DNA of 64,000 nt from Ephemerocybe angulata. Its lineage: Eukaryota > Basidiomycota > Agaricomycetes > Agaricales > Psathyrellaceae. The position numbers and the translations under genes are program-made. Shown here one piece after another: positions 11,756 to 23,439 of the stretch; the stretch's first letter is position 1; every line of letters begins with the position of its first letter. The stretch lies in contig JAACJK010000002.1 of NCBI GenBank assembly GCA_013368325.1, positions 248,001 to 312,000 on the forward strand. Reading direction: 5' to 3'. The notes under the pieces were generated by a model. That model ran no database searches. It had not been told where the DNA came from and was given only the letters and a program-made list of their open reading frames with translations.

Positions 11756-13940
11756 TTAGTTCTGATCATAGTTGTGAACCCGATCCTTGGAGAAACACAC
11801 CTCGCCAAGTATCCCGGGAACCGCCTCAACGACCTTCACGTACCCATTGATCATTTTATAGGCCATCGTAACATTCGGACGGCTGGAGCCAGGAAGAGGA
11901 GGCTTCTCGAATTCATGAAAATTGAACCGCCCCAGTGCCACAACATAGTACTGTCCGAGCTGCCACACGCAAACCAGAAGGTGGATACTTTCGTCTTCCT
12001 CCGATTCCTGGATGACCTCTCGGCTGCGAGCATCATTGAAAGCGAGCACACCGCCTGGCCTAAGCTGGAGAAGTTCTTGACCTGTGCGAGCGTAAATATT
12101 TGCAGGAATCTTTAGAAAATCGACTGCGTATATGCGCCTCCCGACGAAGTCTCCGGATGTCCTGTGATTGGGCGGGGCGATGGCGCTCAAGATCCTAGGG
12201 AATAGATTCTCCAGAATGCCAAGGTAAATATTTTGGGCTGAATGCGATATCCAGCCGCCTTGATTTTGGAGGTCTGTTGGCTGGCGTGTAAATATAACAT
12301 CGACCACATAGGAGGGAGCCAGAAATTTACTCACTGATTCGATAGTAGCGGTTTCCCTTGCATTCACTCTTGTGAAATGCATCCCAGTCCTGTCGTTGAC
12401 AATCAGGGCCGCAGTATACGACAGTGTGGCACCATGAGCACTTCTTGCTTATGCTACCGGTGTTTCTTCCTTTCCCCTTGCCCTCGCACTGGGGGAGAAT
12501 GGTGTTGAGTAACCGGGAGAAAGGGACGAAAAGTTCAGCGTACCTCACATAGACAGTCACAGACTCCCGTCTGTTGGTCTGAGTTAAGCACCAACTCATA
12601 GACTTCACGATGGATGGAGGTCGCTGCTTTGAACCTGCCCCAGTGCTCTCGCGCAAGGGGATTGCCATTGATGGTCTCCAGGACGGTTTCCGACAAAGAT
12701 TCGATGGCAGAGTAGAGGGCATCCAGGATATCAGGGTTGTGGCTCATGCCCACAAGCTGGATCAGCGGATTTCCCTCGTACCATGTGTGAAATGGGTCGT
12801 CGTCCATCGTCTTGCTGGGAAGAAGAAGGTCGTCGATGATTATATTCAACAAGCCCCCGTCCACAAGATCGGGAACTGTGCCGACTATCTCGAAGACTTC
12901 GTTTCTCCGAGGTGGAAATAGGAGTGAAGCGATCTCGGTCGCAAGCGATCCTCGACAGGGCCGGGTGGACAGGCATTCGCGAAGCCTAAATCCCAGCTCG
13001 AAAGCGAAGGCTGTGAACCCGAATTTGACAAGAGCACGGGAGAAGCCAGGAACGAGAGACAGCTCCTGCGAAGCGGATACGAGCGCAGCGAAGTGACTAC
13101 AGTCCAATTGCAGAGCTTCCGTTATGTCCTTTGGCCTATGTACGGTCACCCATTCAATGCAGCAGTACTCGAATGATTTGACCAACGCCCAGTGAGCTTG
13201 AGGATTAAACGCATTCAGTTTCTCGTGTAGGATAGTCCTCGTAGATAGGTGGTCGATGCAGGTCCACAGAACCACAAAAAGAGGCGCAGGGGCTAAAAGA
13301 TACTCCTGAGGGGTGCGAGTCGTTTTCTCCGGTGGTGCTGCACCTCTCGCACCTCGAAGCCAGCTCTTCAGAGCATACCCAACGATGTCGGTTATAGAGT
13401 CGTGATCTTCCGCTCGTTCGTAGAGCTTGAGAAACACGTCGAGTATCTTCTTGATCATGCTCGCCCCCGCATTATTACCAAATTCCATCCTGCTTACGCC
13501 TGCAGTAGGGCGGTCGGCCATGACAACAGACGAGTAGCAGGCGCAGAAGTCGAGGCAAGCAATAACCTTCGATGTGTATGGCTGGAAGATCGCGAACATT
13601 TCCTGTGCCTGTGGCTTTCCTATGCCTGCAACGTAGTCCATCGCGGTGTTGAGTACACCCAGGGATGCTTTCATGGCATAAAGCTTGTGAGGCAACTCCT
13701 GGCTTGAGGCGGGCCTCAAATGAGCAATCGCTGGATCGAACTTGGAGATGTCGAGATAGCTGAGGGCTATTTTGAGTCCTTCCTTCGCGTACTTGAGGTC
13801 AGTCGGCCATTTGTACTCCAAGTCGTACAAGTGCTCGAGAGATCCGGCCTTCGCAAGGTCGAGGAGCTGGTAATACGAGAGGTCAGTCGTGCTCCGTATT
13901 TTTGGGGCACTCGCACCTGTTCTACTTGGCGAGCCAACAT
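11756..13940 (-). CDS. MYND-type zinc-finger protein, WPTD subfamily, intact copy
   Basis: Four exons give 672 residues with no frame break: 13917-13940 (MLARQVEQ), 12544-13866, 12335-12488 and 11756-12273. The introns are 50, 55 and 61 nt. The N-terminal 450 residues are helical and contain the family signature LEYKWPTD near residue 22. The MYND finger is in exon 3 (CSWCHTVVYCGPDCQRQDW...HKSEC). The C-terminal domain of about 170 residues holds GRRIYAVDFLKIPANIYARTG and LRPGGVLAFNDARSREVI. This is the best reference for judging the broken sister copies. MYND fingers usually mediate protein-protein contacts. No methyltransferase (SET) domain is present, so a catalytic role should not be assumed. 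Confidence 0.85.
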
Positions 13941-14180
13941 TCTTTGTTCAGCAAGGGTATGCTTCGGCATCAGGGGAAGCTCCTTGCAAACACAGTAGGT
14001 CAACGCACTTAAAGGTGGAGGTCGAGTTCAGGAACCTTGGTTGCACATGTCGATGCATACTGTTATTGAAATGGGAGATCAGACGCTGCGCTCCGATCTA
14101 TCCCGCCGGTATTCGCAAGTGTAATATGCAAAAGGTTCTTCCTGCGACCGTGTAAAAGTAACATGTAGATATACGTGGAC

Positions 14181-15331
14181 TTATAGTTCGTCCTTGGGAG
14201 CTCCAGAATCCGTGGTCTGTTCTTTCTTCGATGGTTTGAGATCTGCGGAACCATCCAAAATTGAATCGAAGAATTTGGTCAACTCCGCCAATTTGGTCTT
14301 GCCTGAAAATAAAAATGCGGCTCAATGGACAACCCACAGTCATAGTAGCAATGTAACTCACCTTCGTAAAGTACGGGGTCTTTTGAGCCGGTCGAGTAGA
14401 TCAAAACCTTGGACCCTTTGCCTTCCCCGAGCTCCAGGCCGACCTCCGCTGACGCCAGACCTTTGTCGTCGCGATGCGTCCCAAACCTCAGCTTTCCATG
14501 ATATTTGCTGGCGAGAACCTTCCATAGAAGTGGGACCTTGGAATCCTTGGTGAGGAGAAGGGCTCGGTCGGCTTGCTTGTGCTGCGACAGAGAATTAGAT
14601 GGGTTGAAGCGATAGGAGTAGGAGTAGTGGTAGTGGTGAAAAGAGTAAGTACCTTGGCTATCCATGGCTTGATATCCGCGGTTTTCATAATCTTATCGGG
14701 CCCATTGGGAACGCGCAGGCTCGCGTACTTGAAGAATCCGCTCGCAGTCCGTTCGCCTTCATATGGCATCGGAGCTAAGTGCTTTCCTCTTGGGAAAAGC
14801 TGAACCCGCCATATCAGAAGGCGCTTAGGGAAAGTTGTGTCTTGCAGCGTACCTTGACGGTAGGGAAGCCTTTCACGCCCTAGGTGCAAGTTTCAGAAAG
14901 GTGCTTGTTAAGAGAAAGAAATCACATACCTGCTCAGAGCAAAGCCTCTTATTCGACTCTTCGTCACAGTCAACAGCATACGCTGGGATCAGAGGGTGCA
15001 AGCTTTCTGCAGCCTTGCTATACTCCGGCACCATCCGTTGACAATGCTAGATCGCAGGAGTTCAGTCGTTCAGGTCGTTGTTCCTAAAGGATAATCGCAG
15101 GATTTCACATACACCGCACCAGGGTGCAACGAATGCAACCAAACTTGTTCCCTGTGCTCCGATTAGGTCACGTATCTCGCTTAAGTGGGCAGGAGTACAT
15201 ACGTTGATCTCCATAGCTTTCTTGAACCCCTTCGCGTCGAGCATCTTTACTTTCGAGCTCTTGGGGAACAATGCGGCCTGCGCCAGGAGTGGCGACAGCG
15301 CAAGCATCAACAGCGAGCTGGGTAGAACCAT
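14181..15331 (-). CDS. ER protein disulfide isomerase with CGHC site and KDEL tail
   Basis: Seven exons (15203-15331, 15113-15151, 14930-15046, 14853-14879, 14653-14799, about 14362-14581, 14181-14302) encode 266 residues. It starts with a signal peptide (MVLPSSLLMLALSPLLAQA). One thioredoxin fold carries APWCGHC, with the intron falling between CG and HC. The sequence then runs RMVPEYSKAA and GVKGFPTVKLFPRGK, ending in the ER-retention signal KDEL. Such proteins form and rearrange disulfide bonds in the ER lumen. The single thioredoxin domain with a C-terminal extension resembles the yeast Mpd1 / PDIA6 type rather than classical four-domain PDI. Its 3' end faces no close neighbour; the intact MYND gene lies just downstream on the same strand. 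Confidence 0.9.
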
Positions 15332-15625
15332 CGTGGGCGTCTCCTGGACCTGTCGGCTGTGGTTGGTGGTTGAAGTAGAGAAAGAGATTCAGCGAGAACT
15401 TGAATACGCGTCGGATGTGGGAACCAATGAGCCGGAAACGTTGCTGACACGTCACTTCTGCTAAAAATAGGTCAAATCATCACCGATCAAATCAGGGCGC
15501 TAAAGCGACTCTGCGACGGGCGCTCGTTCTACACAGTGCATCTTTCCGTTTGGAAGGTCTATACAGGCAGTCTATAGGCTTAATGGTACATCGTGGTCCG
15601 GGTAAATAGGTACATGGAAGATCAA

Positions 15626-17662
15626 CTACAAGTCATCTGGACGCGCGTTCGGAAAAGACTCTAGGCTCTGCCCGAGAAATCTCGATTTTGCCGAATCCCA
15701 GCTGCTAGGCTGACTATTGACATTGGTGGGCTTCAACCAGCCACGTCGTGAAGGGTCAGAGGGAGTGGATAGTGCGATACCATCACTCTGTGTCGTGACG
15801 GTGGTCCATAGGTTTTGTGGCTCGAGCATGCCTCTGATGTTGAGAAGCAACCTAATACATTATCGTCAATTCCCCTCTATTGTGAATAAAGATGTTCAGG
15901 AATGACATACCGAGTGCAGATTGTTGCTTGGAGACACTTGAGGAGTCTATTTTCGGGGTGATGTCTTGAATTGAGAGATGGTCACTCGTTCGGAACCGGG
16001 GGCCACTCACCCAACTGCGAGATATGATGCAAATGGATCAAGTATCCAGATGAAGAAGTTCATCAAGGATGTCGCTGTAACAATAAAATGAGCACCAGTG
16101 CTTCCGCACAGAAACCATCTGTGGAGACGCACCCATGATCACTGATAATGACCGATAAAAGGTAATATGGTAAGAATGGCACTGTCACTGAGCGCAGGTA
16201 GAGGAGACTTCACCGAGGTAGTAGATAAGACCTATTCAGAGACATATGTAAGGCGGCTCTTTAATATGCGCAAGTGATGACTTTCAACTCACCATCCCTA
16301 AACAGAATCTCTATGAGACGCGCAGACTTGCTCCCGCTTTGCCTCTTGAGTCTGACTGTGTGGCACAAAATCATTCAGCAACTCCGCGATCACAAAAGAA
16401 GGAGGGTCTCTCACATGTCTTGAAAGACTTCCATGCCGTCAAAGTAAATATAGCTAAAGAGTGCACATGCCCAGGATGAGCGAACCCGGGTCTAGCACAA
16501 GAATGAAAGATGTAGACTCACTGGTTTCGAATACGAGGAAAGGAACCCAGAAAGCGATCAGCAGCGGCTTGCACATGGGACCCGTGCATCCGGATAGGCA
16601 TCCCACTAGTCCAAGTGCACTAGCCGGAACGACTGGAATAGATTGTGAAACTGTGTACCTTGGTTAGGTAGACGAAACGACCCACATGTCTCTTGCTTGA
16701 TGATTATCAGAAAACAGATGAGCATGTTCACGATGGAGAGCTTGGCATGCGTCCGTCAATCCCTGGTGAGCGATCCTCTCAAGACAAATAATTGACATAC
16801 CAGACCAAGTACTGCAAGCGAGACAAGCAGGAGAGTGCTTTGGTAGAGGGCATGTGTTCGCATGATAAGGACACCTGGACATAATAGACGAGATTGAGGA
16901 TACTGTACTTTGATTTCTGGCGAAATATAGTTACTCACATTCAACGATTGCTATGGATATAAAGTCAAGGAGCGTGGAGGAGTATTCGTAGTTTTTGCAA
17001 CTGTTGGACACCGATGTAAAGACTGAAAACTCCCATAAACACGCCAGACGTACAACTGAAAGCTAGATCAGTATACGGCGAGGATTGACCGCCGTAAATA
17101 ACAGGACGCACCTTCATTGTAGGATCCCATCGGAATTGAGCTGGCGCCGTCGCCTATCAATATCCTCTCCGAACGTCTGTATTTACTGGATCCACGTACC
17201 AAGGAGGTCAAGGAGAAAGATCGCAGGCGGGAGGTATCGATTCTGTAGACGGACCAGTCTTTAGCGGAGCCGCAGAAAGTTGAGAATAGAGAACGTACGC
17301 AAAAGAACAACGTCGTGCCAAGAGTCTTCTTTGCCTTCCAGACTCGTTGGTACTGAGGAAAGGTGTTTGAATTCACTTCTCATGGTCATCGAAATAGTAA
17401 GTTTTGGACGTACCTCTTGATCCACTGTCAACGCTATGTCCCAGAACAAGATCGTCGCAGATGCCGCTGCAGGGATTGAATGCAATGTCAAACCTAAACG
17501 AGCGCGATGTCTGTATACACCTCAATTACTGACCATAGGCATACTGGATGCCACCGGAAGACAGTTATCAGCTGCAGTCCTCAAACGAAGGAAGCTTCAG
17601 CCACACACCTTCGTCGCTATTAAGCTTTCGCCAATCACTACCGGATTTATGGCAGAGGCCAT
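15626..17662 (-). CDS. DUF6533-like multi-pass membrane protein
   Basis: The gene is reconstructed from about ten small minus-strand exons. The probable start is MASAINPVVIGESLIATK at 17662. ATILFWDIALTVDQE and QRVWKAKKTLGTTLFFC follow, the usual opening of this basidiomycete membrane family. Then come hydrophobic segments VLIMRTHALYQSTLLLVSLA and VLGLVCQLF, then GCTGPMCKPLLIAFWVPFLVFET, IFTLTAWKSFK, an ARLIEILFRDG stretch, SLMNFFIWILDPFASYLAVG, and an LLNIRGMLEP tail. The last exon ends at 15626. Order and spacing match the family (several TM helices, an RTYALY-like motif, an FE...TLWK segment). Exact exon borders were not all resolved, and a splice-site loss cannot be excluded. Function unknown; sensing or receptor-like roles have been suggested only by topology. 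Confidence 0.6.
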
Positions 17663-18515
17663 TGTGGTGTTGATGGTGGCATGAACCGAGGCGGAAGGCA
17701 AGAAGGGATGCAGGTTTAACACATCGAGACACGAGTAAATAGAAAGCGAAGGTGCAGAGCCACTGAGTAGGGATAGCCCGCGTAACGCCGCTGGGAACAG
17801 GGCTCGAAGCCGGAAGAATCTTCCACGGAGGCGGAAGGGTGGCCAGGGGTATGGTGTCATCTTCGAGCTCCTTATCTCCTTGGATCTGTCTCAATTCGGC
17901 GTATCATCGCGCAATTTTAAGAATGGAAAGGCTCCGCCGCGCATATGCATTTGCTACATAGTATGGTAACGTAGGTCATGCACTGGAACCTACGAGTCTG
18001 CACTCGCTGTGTCCATACCGTCAAGCGCGCTGGCTTGTAGTTCCACCCTCTGGCGCATTCCGGTTTGATTTGCCTACCCCACATTGTGTGGCTCCGATAC
18101 TTAGTTAGAGAGGTTGCCGGGGTGAAAGATATATCTCTGCCAAAGTTGTGATGCGATCGTGACTTGTTTTTTGCTGTGTGCTTGCGAAACATCTAGGGTT
18201 TGACACTTTGATCTCATATAGATGAAGACTCGTCTCAAGAGTGCCAGGGTGGCCGGTTGGCGCCCGGTGCCTGTGTTTGAATCGCTTTCGACGGCTTTCA
18301 ACGGGGAAGCATTAGTGCCACTGCAGGGTCCTTACCATCCACTTCAAGGCTTATCAGGACATGGAGTGACGCCGATCGCTTTGCAAAGTTATAATAAATT
18401 GAGCGACGCACTGGCATGCCCCATATACGTATCGGATACGTACCCATGGGAGGCTGGAGCCCAGATTGAGTGTGGATGGACATACAGCGCAAAACTATTC
18501 CTCGAATGGCCCTTC
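17663..18515. other. Intergenic region, no gene seen
   Basis: Short open frames occur on both strands (for example about 106 codons at 18222-18542), but none shows a domain, a family match or convincing splice structure. The region separates the membrane-protein promoter from the 3' end of the aldolase gene. Confidence 0.4.
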
Positions 18516-19583
18516 CTAGTACGATCCTTTCTCATCCGATAGCAAGGGTGACCGCTGCTCGGTGACAAGCGCAACACCAGATGATCTGCAGCAATTCAGT
18601 CCATCAGAAAGCGCCCTCAACTTGATCGACGTGGAAAACGGAAGGAGATATCCTACTCACGTTCCAATTCTTTCAGCACCTGCGCGGAACATCCGAAGAC
18701 ACGATTCGAGGGTCCTCACACCCCCAGAAGCCTTCACCCTCACATTCACAGCGCCGTCGGCGTTATAGCGCCTCACCGCGTTCCACATCAGTCGCACGTC
18801 GCCCTCCGTTGCCTGCCCACCGCTGAATCCAGTGCATGTTTTGACGAATGCGGCGCCAGCTTCCGCGGCCAAAAGGCATGCGATAACTTTAGCACGGTCG
18901 GATTTGAGCAGGCCGGTTTCGATGATAACTTTCACGGGGACGGTACGACATGCGCTGACGACCGCTTTGACATGGTGGTAAATCTCGGAATAAGGTGGGG
19001 ATGACGACAAGAGTAGTCCGACAGGGAGAACCATATCGATCTCTTCTGCGCCATCAAGAATAGCGGCCTGGGCTTCCCTGGGCGGTATCGCAAATCAGCG
19101 TTGCGAAGCAAATGGTGGGTACCACAGTTGGATAATCTTATGAAGACACTCACGCGGCTTTGGATGATGCTGAAGCAGCGCCCAAAGGGAAATTAATAAC
19201 GCAGCACACGATGGTCTTCGATCCCCTCAGTTGCTCCGACACGCGTTTCGCGTAGATGCTGTTGACGCAGCAGGACTATCCATTCCGTAAATTTGATGCA
19301 TATCGGCCTTTTAAGATTGGGTGCAGCTTGCCTTGAATCCATATTGCAGTGCTTCCTCGCATAGCTTGTCGATTTGTTGGAGGGTCGCCTCAGGTTTCAA
19401 AAGGGTATGGTCGATCGCGAGAGGAAGAAGGGAGTCCGATGAAGAGGTTATGGAAGAGAACTCAGTTACTATGGTTGAATTATTGTCAGAGAGTGATGTC
19501 AAGATTCGTTCAGACTCGGTGTCGAGAAACGATTCCCACTCTTCATCCGACCAACTATCCACCTTTCTAGGTTCCTGGGTCAT
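18516..19583 (-). CDS. Deoxyribose-phosphate aldolase
   Basis: Four exons (19332-19583, 19154-19275, 18661-19077, 18516-18585) give 286 residues. After an acidic, Ser-rich N-terminal extension of about 60 residues come the family blocks: AIDHTLLKPEAT, CVNSIYAKRV, INFPLG, GAEEIDMVLPVG, VKVIIETGLL, FVKTCTGFSGG, VRVKASGGVRT and AERIGTSSG. The Schiff-base lysine is expected in VRVKASGG and the proton-relay lysine in FVKTCTGF. The enzyme splits 2-deoxyribose-5-phosphate into acetaldehyde and glyceraldehyde-3-phosphate in deoxynucleoside breakdown. The first intron (19276-19331, 56 nt) is GC-AG, with donor GCAAGC. The start at 19583 (MTQEPRK) is chosen as the nearest Met to the domain; the frame stays open further upstream. 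Confidence 0.9.
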
Positions 19584-19861
19584 TTCGGCAAGACACGGCG
19601 TAAATTGGAAAGAGACTGAAAGTCGACTATACACTTGAAGAAGGGAGTGTGGAAGGAAGGGGAGGACGAGAGCTGCTCCCTGAACGCCTCGTGTTCGGCC
19701 CGAGCCTTTCCCGAAAAGCCGAATTAGGGCCCGGCCCAGGCCCGACTCCGGAGCACTCCTCCCAGGCTTGCTTGTCGCTCTAAGGAACCTACAGAGTAGC
19801 CTTGCACAATAAGTATTATCATGTAGTTGCAGCTCGGAAGGTAGCAAAAGAGCATACCTTT

Positions 19862-21218
19862 TTAGTTCCACAAGTCGTATACATTTCTCACTTCAGTTGC
19901 CAATACCCCAGCTCGGAGAGAAGGCAGAACAGCTGGGAGCCTCCGCTTCAGGTAATCCAGACGATACCAATCCATCTCCAAAGGGTACCGCGCATAGCCG
20001 GTTACATTCAGCCTCTCCAGCCTCCTCCACCGCCTTTCTATCAACTGATTTAACTTGGCCCAGTCCGCTGCCATGATATGTTTGGGGTCGTCGTACCGAA
20101 AACTGAGTTTGATAGTCCGAAGACGGGCGGTGGGTGGGAGTGACGATAACATTTGGATGGCCCAATCTAAGGAGGATGGGTTGGGCGAAGTTATATCCTC
20201 CCCAATGCTGATACTGGTCAAGTTAGCGAATGCTTCGAGTGACGGCGCGGGAGGATCTACAATATGGATTACGGGGAATGTTAGGATTCTGTTCGTTAAT
20301 GAAGGGACCACGAGGCGCACCATTTGGGTCAGTCTGCTGGATGAGGATAGTCTCAAGAGACCTAATCGAGCGGATAACGGTCAGGGGAAGGGATCGAAAG
20401 ATATCATCGACGGTTCCTCTTGGCGCCGCAAAGGACAGGTGGTTAAGGGCATCCGGCTTTAGGGGCGAAGTCGGCGACAGAAGGGCGGCAAGCTCACTGG
20501 GTGTGGTGTGGTGAACAAGCAAAGACTGTGGTGCGACAAACCCTGTACTGATCGGAGTGATAGACTGCACGACTTTACACCCATTCCGAAGCTCCAGCAC
20601 CTCGAGATGGGCGCACTCGGATAGCCACGATACAGGTATCTGTAGTGCGCTCAACACAAGCTCTCGAAGGCTAGGGAGTGCGAGAACACGCTGGATTGAG
20701 CTCCGCATTTCCGTAGACATGAGGTTCCATTCGGCCTGGAGTCCTAAGTGAAGGCGGCGTAAGGACCTCCAGTCATAAGTCAAGATGGCCCGGATGGCGA
20801 TCTGTGGTTTGGAGATGGGTTCAGGTCCCGGTAGTACACAGAAGTGCCTATCCACGATGCGAAGCTCCTCCACAAGTTCTGCAAAGTGAGGACCACCTTT
20901 CAGGAGCTCTGCGAATCGTTCGAATGGGGTGTTTGAATTTTCGTGCTTCACGGTGATGACTGCGATTCTGCGCAGTAAGAGCTTTCGGCAGTATGGTGTT
21001 AAGGATCTGTTGGTGAGGGATAGGTTCTTCACAGTTCCCCAATCGCGGTCGAGGTATTTATCGATAATGAGGTATATGAGGTCCGCTGGCAGTGGTAGCA
21101 TCCACCGGGGAGCTGATGCGCTTCCGAGGAGTTCCACGTTGTCGAGGACGCCTCGTATGGCGTCCTTTACACGCTGCCCTTTTTCCTTGGTGCGTCGCCG
21201 TAGACTGGAGAGTGACAT
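19862..21218 (-). CDS. F-box protein with leucine-rich C-terminal region
   Basis: It starts at ATG 21218 (MSLSSLRRRTKEKG). The F-box lies around residues 40-85 (LPLPADLIYLIIDKYLDRDW, LSLTNRSLTPYCRKLLLRRI). A long leucine-rich region follows (LRRLHLGLQAEW, LPSLRELVLSALQI, CAHLEVLELRNGC). The second part, in another frame, runs ILTFPVIHIVDPPAPSLEAFANLTSI to the stop at 19862. The two parts join well across a 73-nt GT-AG intron at about 20289-20361 with a weak donor (GTCTCT). F-box proteins hand substrates to SCF ubiquitin ligases. This gene is not a close relative of the seven intronless F-box genes in the window. Confidence 0.7.
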
Positions 21219-21580
21219 GACTACCGAGAAGTCTCGTTAGTAAGTGAGGGGAGATGTTGATGGAGGAATTCAGAAACTTGCCGGTTGACTCGTGGCAAAG
21301 ACGAAAGCTGTTTCCCACCGTTTAAGTTGATAAGCGCCCACTGTGCCAAGAAGGCCAAGCACCGCTACAAGGACCCCGCGACGCAAATCAAGCCCTCAAA
21401 CCGGTGCTCAACTTCGCCGGGATTGCCTGTGCCCGCTGGCAAAGTGGTTCTTTGCTGGGTTGGGTATCTGCAGGAAGCACCTTTGAGGTATCACTCGATT
21501 TATTTTGTAATGCACGAAAGAGTATCGGGGCGCCTACTACTACAGTTTGATTATCCTAACCTCGATGTCACCTACACTTA
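21219..21580. other. Intergenic region, no gene seen
   Basis: The 362-nt gap holds the 5' flank of the leucine-rich F-box gene and the 3' flank of the next minus-strand gene. No repeat or open frame of note was seen. Confidence 0.5.
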
Positions 21581-23038
21581 TCAACGAGGAATCAAGACCT
21601 CCGTCCGACCTCCAACCTTTATACCGTACCCTCTTTGTCTCCACTCCTCAAAGACCGCCTCTTGACCTTCGCTGACCTCCCAAATGTGTCCCGACGGATC
21701 AGGGGCAAACACAACCGACTGAAGGGTTGCGAGCTCCCCAACTTCGTCTCCCAAGTTGTCCCAGCGGGTGGCTAGCAGCTCAACGAGCAATGCAGCCGAG
21801 AATTTCACGACACTTCCCACGAAGGTCAGAGCCTTGAGGTTGGGGAGGATAGGCGGTTGGGCAGGGCCGGTTGCCAATATAAACATTAGGAATGAGGGCC
21901 CTAGGAGGGTAGGTTGTGATTGGGCGTCGAGCCATGCGTTATTAGAGAGTCGGAGGGTAGACAATGAAGGGAGAAGGCGAAGGCAGTCAAGGAAGATTTG
22001 TTCCTTCAAAGACGCGCCCTCAATCGAGAGCTCGGACAGCTGGCATCGCGACTGTGAAATGCAAGGGTACATGTTAAATCTGTGGACCTTAGCGGCGGGC
22101 CTGATTGGACCTAGCGTAATTTTGAGGGTCCTGAGCTCGGGAATCCTCAGGGAATTGAATATACGGCAGCACTCCTTGCTGTGACCCTCATACCTCTCCA
22201 ACTTGAGGGTCAATGATTTGAGTGGACGGTGAAGGGTTGCATCTCCGACCAATGCATTGTCTTCAACAATTTTGTGAGCCTTGAGTGTTTCGAGAGAGGT
22301 GCATGATTGGAAAGCGGTGTATAACTCGCTGCAGAAAACGCTGTCGAAGCGGAGGTGAACGAGGGTCCTCCAAGGGAGGGATATGTAGCAGTGATAGAAC
22401 GACGTGATGGTGGCAGTGGTGAGCATGGGACAGGATGGGAAGTCGAGCTTGGACTCCGGATCTGAAAGATCGGAGCCTCCTTTAGTCGTAGATAGTGAGA
22501 GGTTGGAGAGGAGAGGCCAGGAGTAGTCGGCAAGGCCACTGTTCTGCCATTCGTCATAGAATGGAATCGGGGTTTCGAGCGCGAGTGAATTCGTCCGCGG
22601 GGAAAGGCTTCGTATAAGGCCTAGAAGCCGGGTGAGCTCTTCTTCTGTGCTGAGTAGACCGTTTGGGTCGACGATAGATACTGATAAAGGGAGGCTACCT
22701 GCTCGGGCAGTCCATTCCGCGAGTAGGGATATCTGGGTGGAACAATGTGGGTTGATGAGGAGGTTGACCTCCTGCCAGAATGTGCAGTTTTCGAATACCG
22801 TCGCACGCCAACTGCGGCAAATCTTCCCTAGGAAAAGGGGGTTTACCGCGTTCGCCCGTCCGCCATGCGCGACGACTGCGAACTGAAATATCTCGATGAG
22901 CAGCTCCTGGGGTACCTTGTCCATCAGCAGAGATCCCGACTCCCCCCCTAGATTCATACGCTCCAAGTCCTGGGTGATTGGGCCCGTCGCTGATTGTGCA
23001 AGGCCATCGGATTCGCCTGCTAGAACGACTGGGGTCAT
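21581..23038 (-). CDS. Intronless F-box protein, type B
   Basis: A single 485-residue frame. The F-box is at about residues 40-90 (LLMDKVPQELLIEIFQFAVV, AVNPLFLGKICRSWRATVF). A leucine-rich repeat-like region follows with conserved blocks CSTQISLLAEWTARAGSLPL, YSWPLLSNLSLS, CPMLTTATI, FNSLRIPELRTLKI and YPCISQSRCQLSELSIEGASL, ending with WRQRGYGIKV. It shares the 5' flank, start region and body best with the plus-strand gene at 54192, and sits next to a type A gene exactly as that one does, but inverted. The likely role is substrate recognition for an SCF ubiquitin ligase; the target is unknown. Confidence 0.85.
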   Translation of the reverse strand: MTPVVLAGESDGLAQSATGPITQDLERMNLGGESGSLLMDKVPQELLIEIFQFAVVAHGGRANAVNPLFLGKICRSWRATVFENCTFWQEVNLLINPHCSTQISLLAEWTARAGSLPLSVSIVDPNGLLSTEEELTRLLGLIRSLSPRTNSLALETPIPFYDEWQNSGLADYSWPLLSNLSLSTTKGGSDLSDPESKLDFPSCPMLTTATITSFYHCYISLPWRTLVHLRFDSVFCSELYTAFQSCTSLETLKAHKIVEDNALVGDATLHRPLKSLTLKLERYEGHSKECCRIFNSLRIPELRTLKITLGPIRPAAKVHRFNMYPCISQSRCQLSELSIEGASLKEQIFLDCLRLLPSLSTLRLSNNAWLDAQSQPTLLGPSFLMFILATGPAQPPILPNLKALTFVGSVVKFSAALLVELLATRWDNLGDEVGELATLQSVVFAPDPSGHIWEVSEGQEAVFEEWRQRGYGIKVGGRTEVLIPR

Positions 23039-23439
23039 GGAGCTTTGGTTCTCTGAGCGGGTATCCAGATGTTAGGATGCCTCAAATGTGCAGAGGAAGC
23101 GCTTACGATAGTTTCTAATCAATTGACCCTGCAAGTGAAAGGGTGAGGGGAACTGGCAGTTGGGAGGTTGAAGGCGTGCTGAAAGAACTACGAGTCAAGA
23201 CTATTATAATTTAATCACAGACTGTTATTTGGCGACGGCTCCTGATACTTACACAGGTCACTCACTGGTCACTCAAATTTTGGCAATGTAGCCGAAAAAT
23301 GTGAGCGAATGCAGTACCTCGCCAGAGTAGACCCTTGGAGCGCTGCGAGGCTGGCAGGAAAAGAGTACTTTAAGTTGGTGTTACAAGCCTGAGTAAGTTA
23401 CGTAGGAGTATTATAGGAGCCTTTGTCCGTATCTTACTC
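23039..23439. other. Shared flank between type A and type B F-box genes
   Basis: Read on the minus strand, this stretch resembles about 53770-54190: an AACACCAACTTAAAGTACTC-like 3' flank of the type A gene, then a CAACTGCCA...CCTTTCACTTGCAGG block and an ACATCTGGAT block before the type B start. It is part of the inverted duplication. Confidence 0.7.

Noticed and set aside
20223..20360. Apparent frameshift in the leucine-rich F-box gene
   Set aside because: A 73-nt GT-AG intron at about 20289-20361 joins the two frames in phase, so no mutation is needed.
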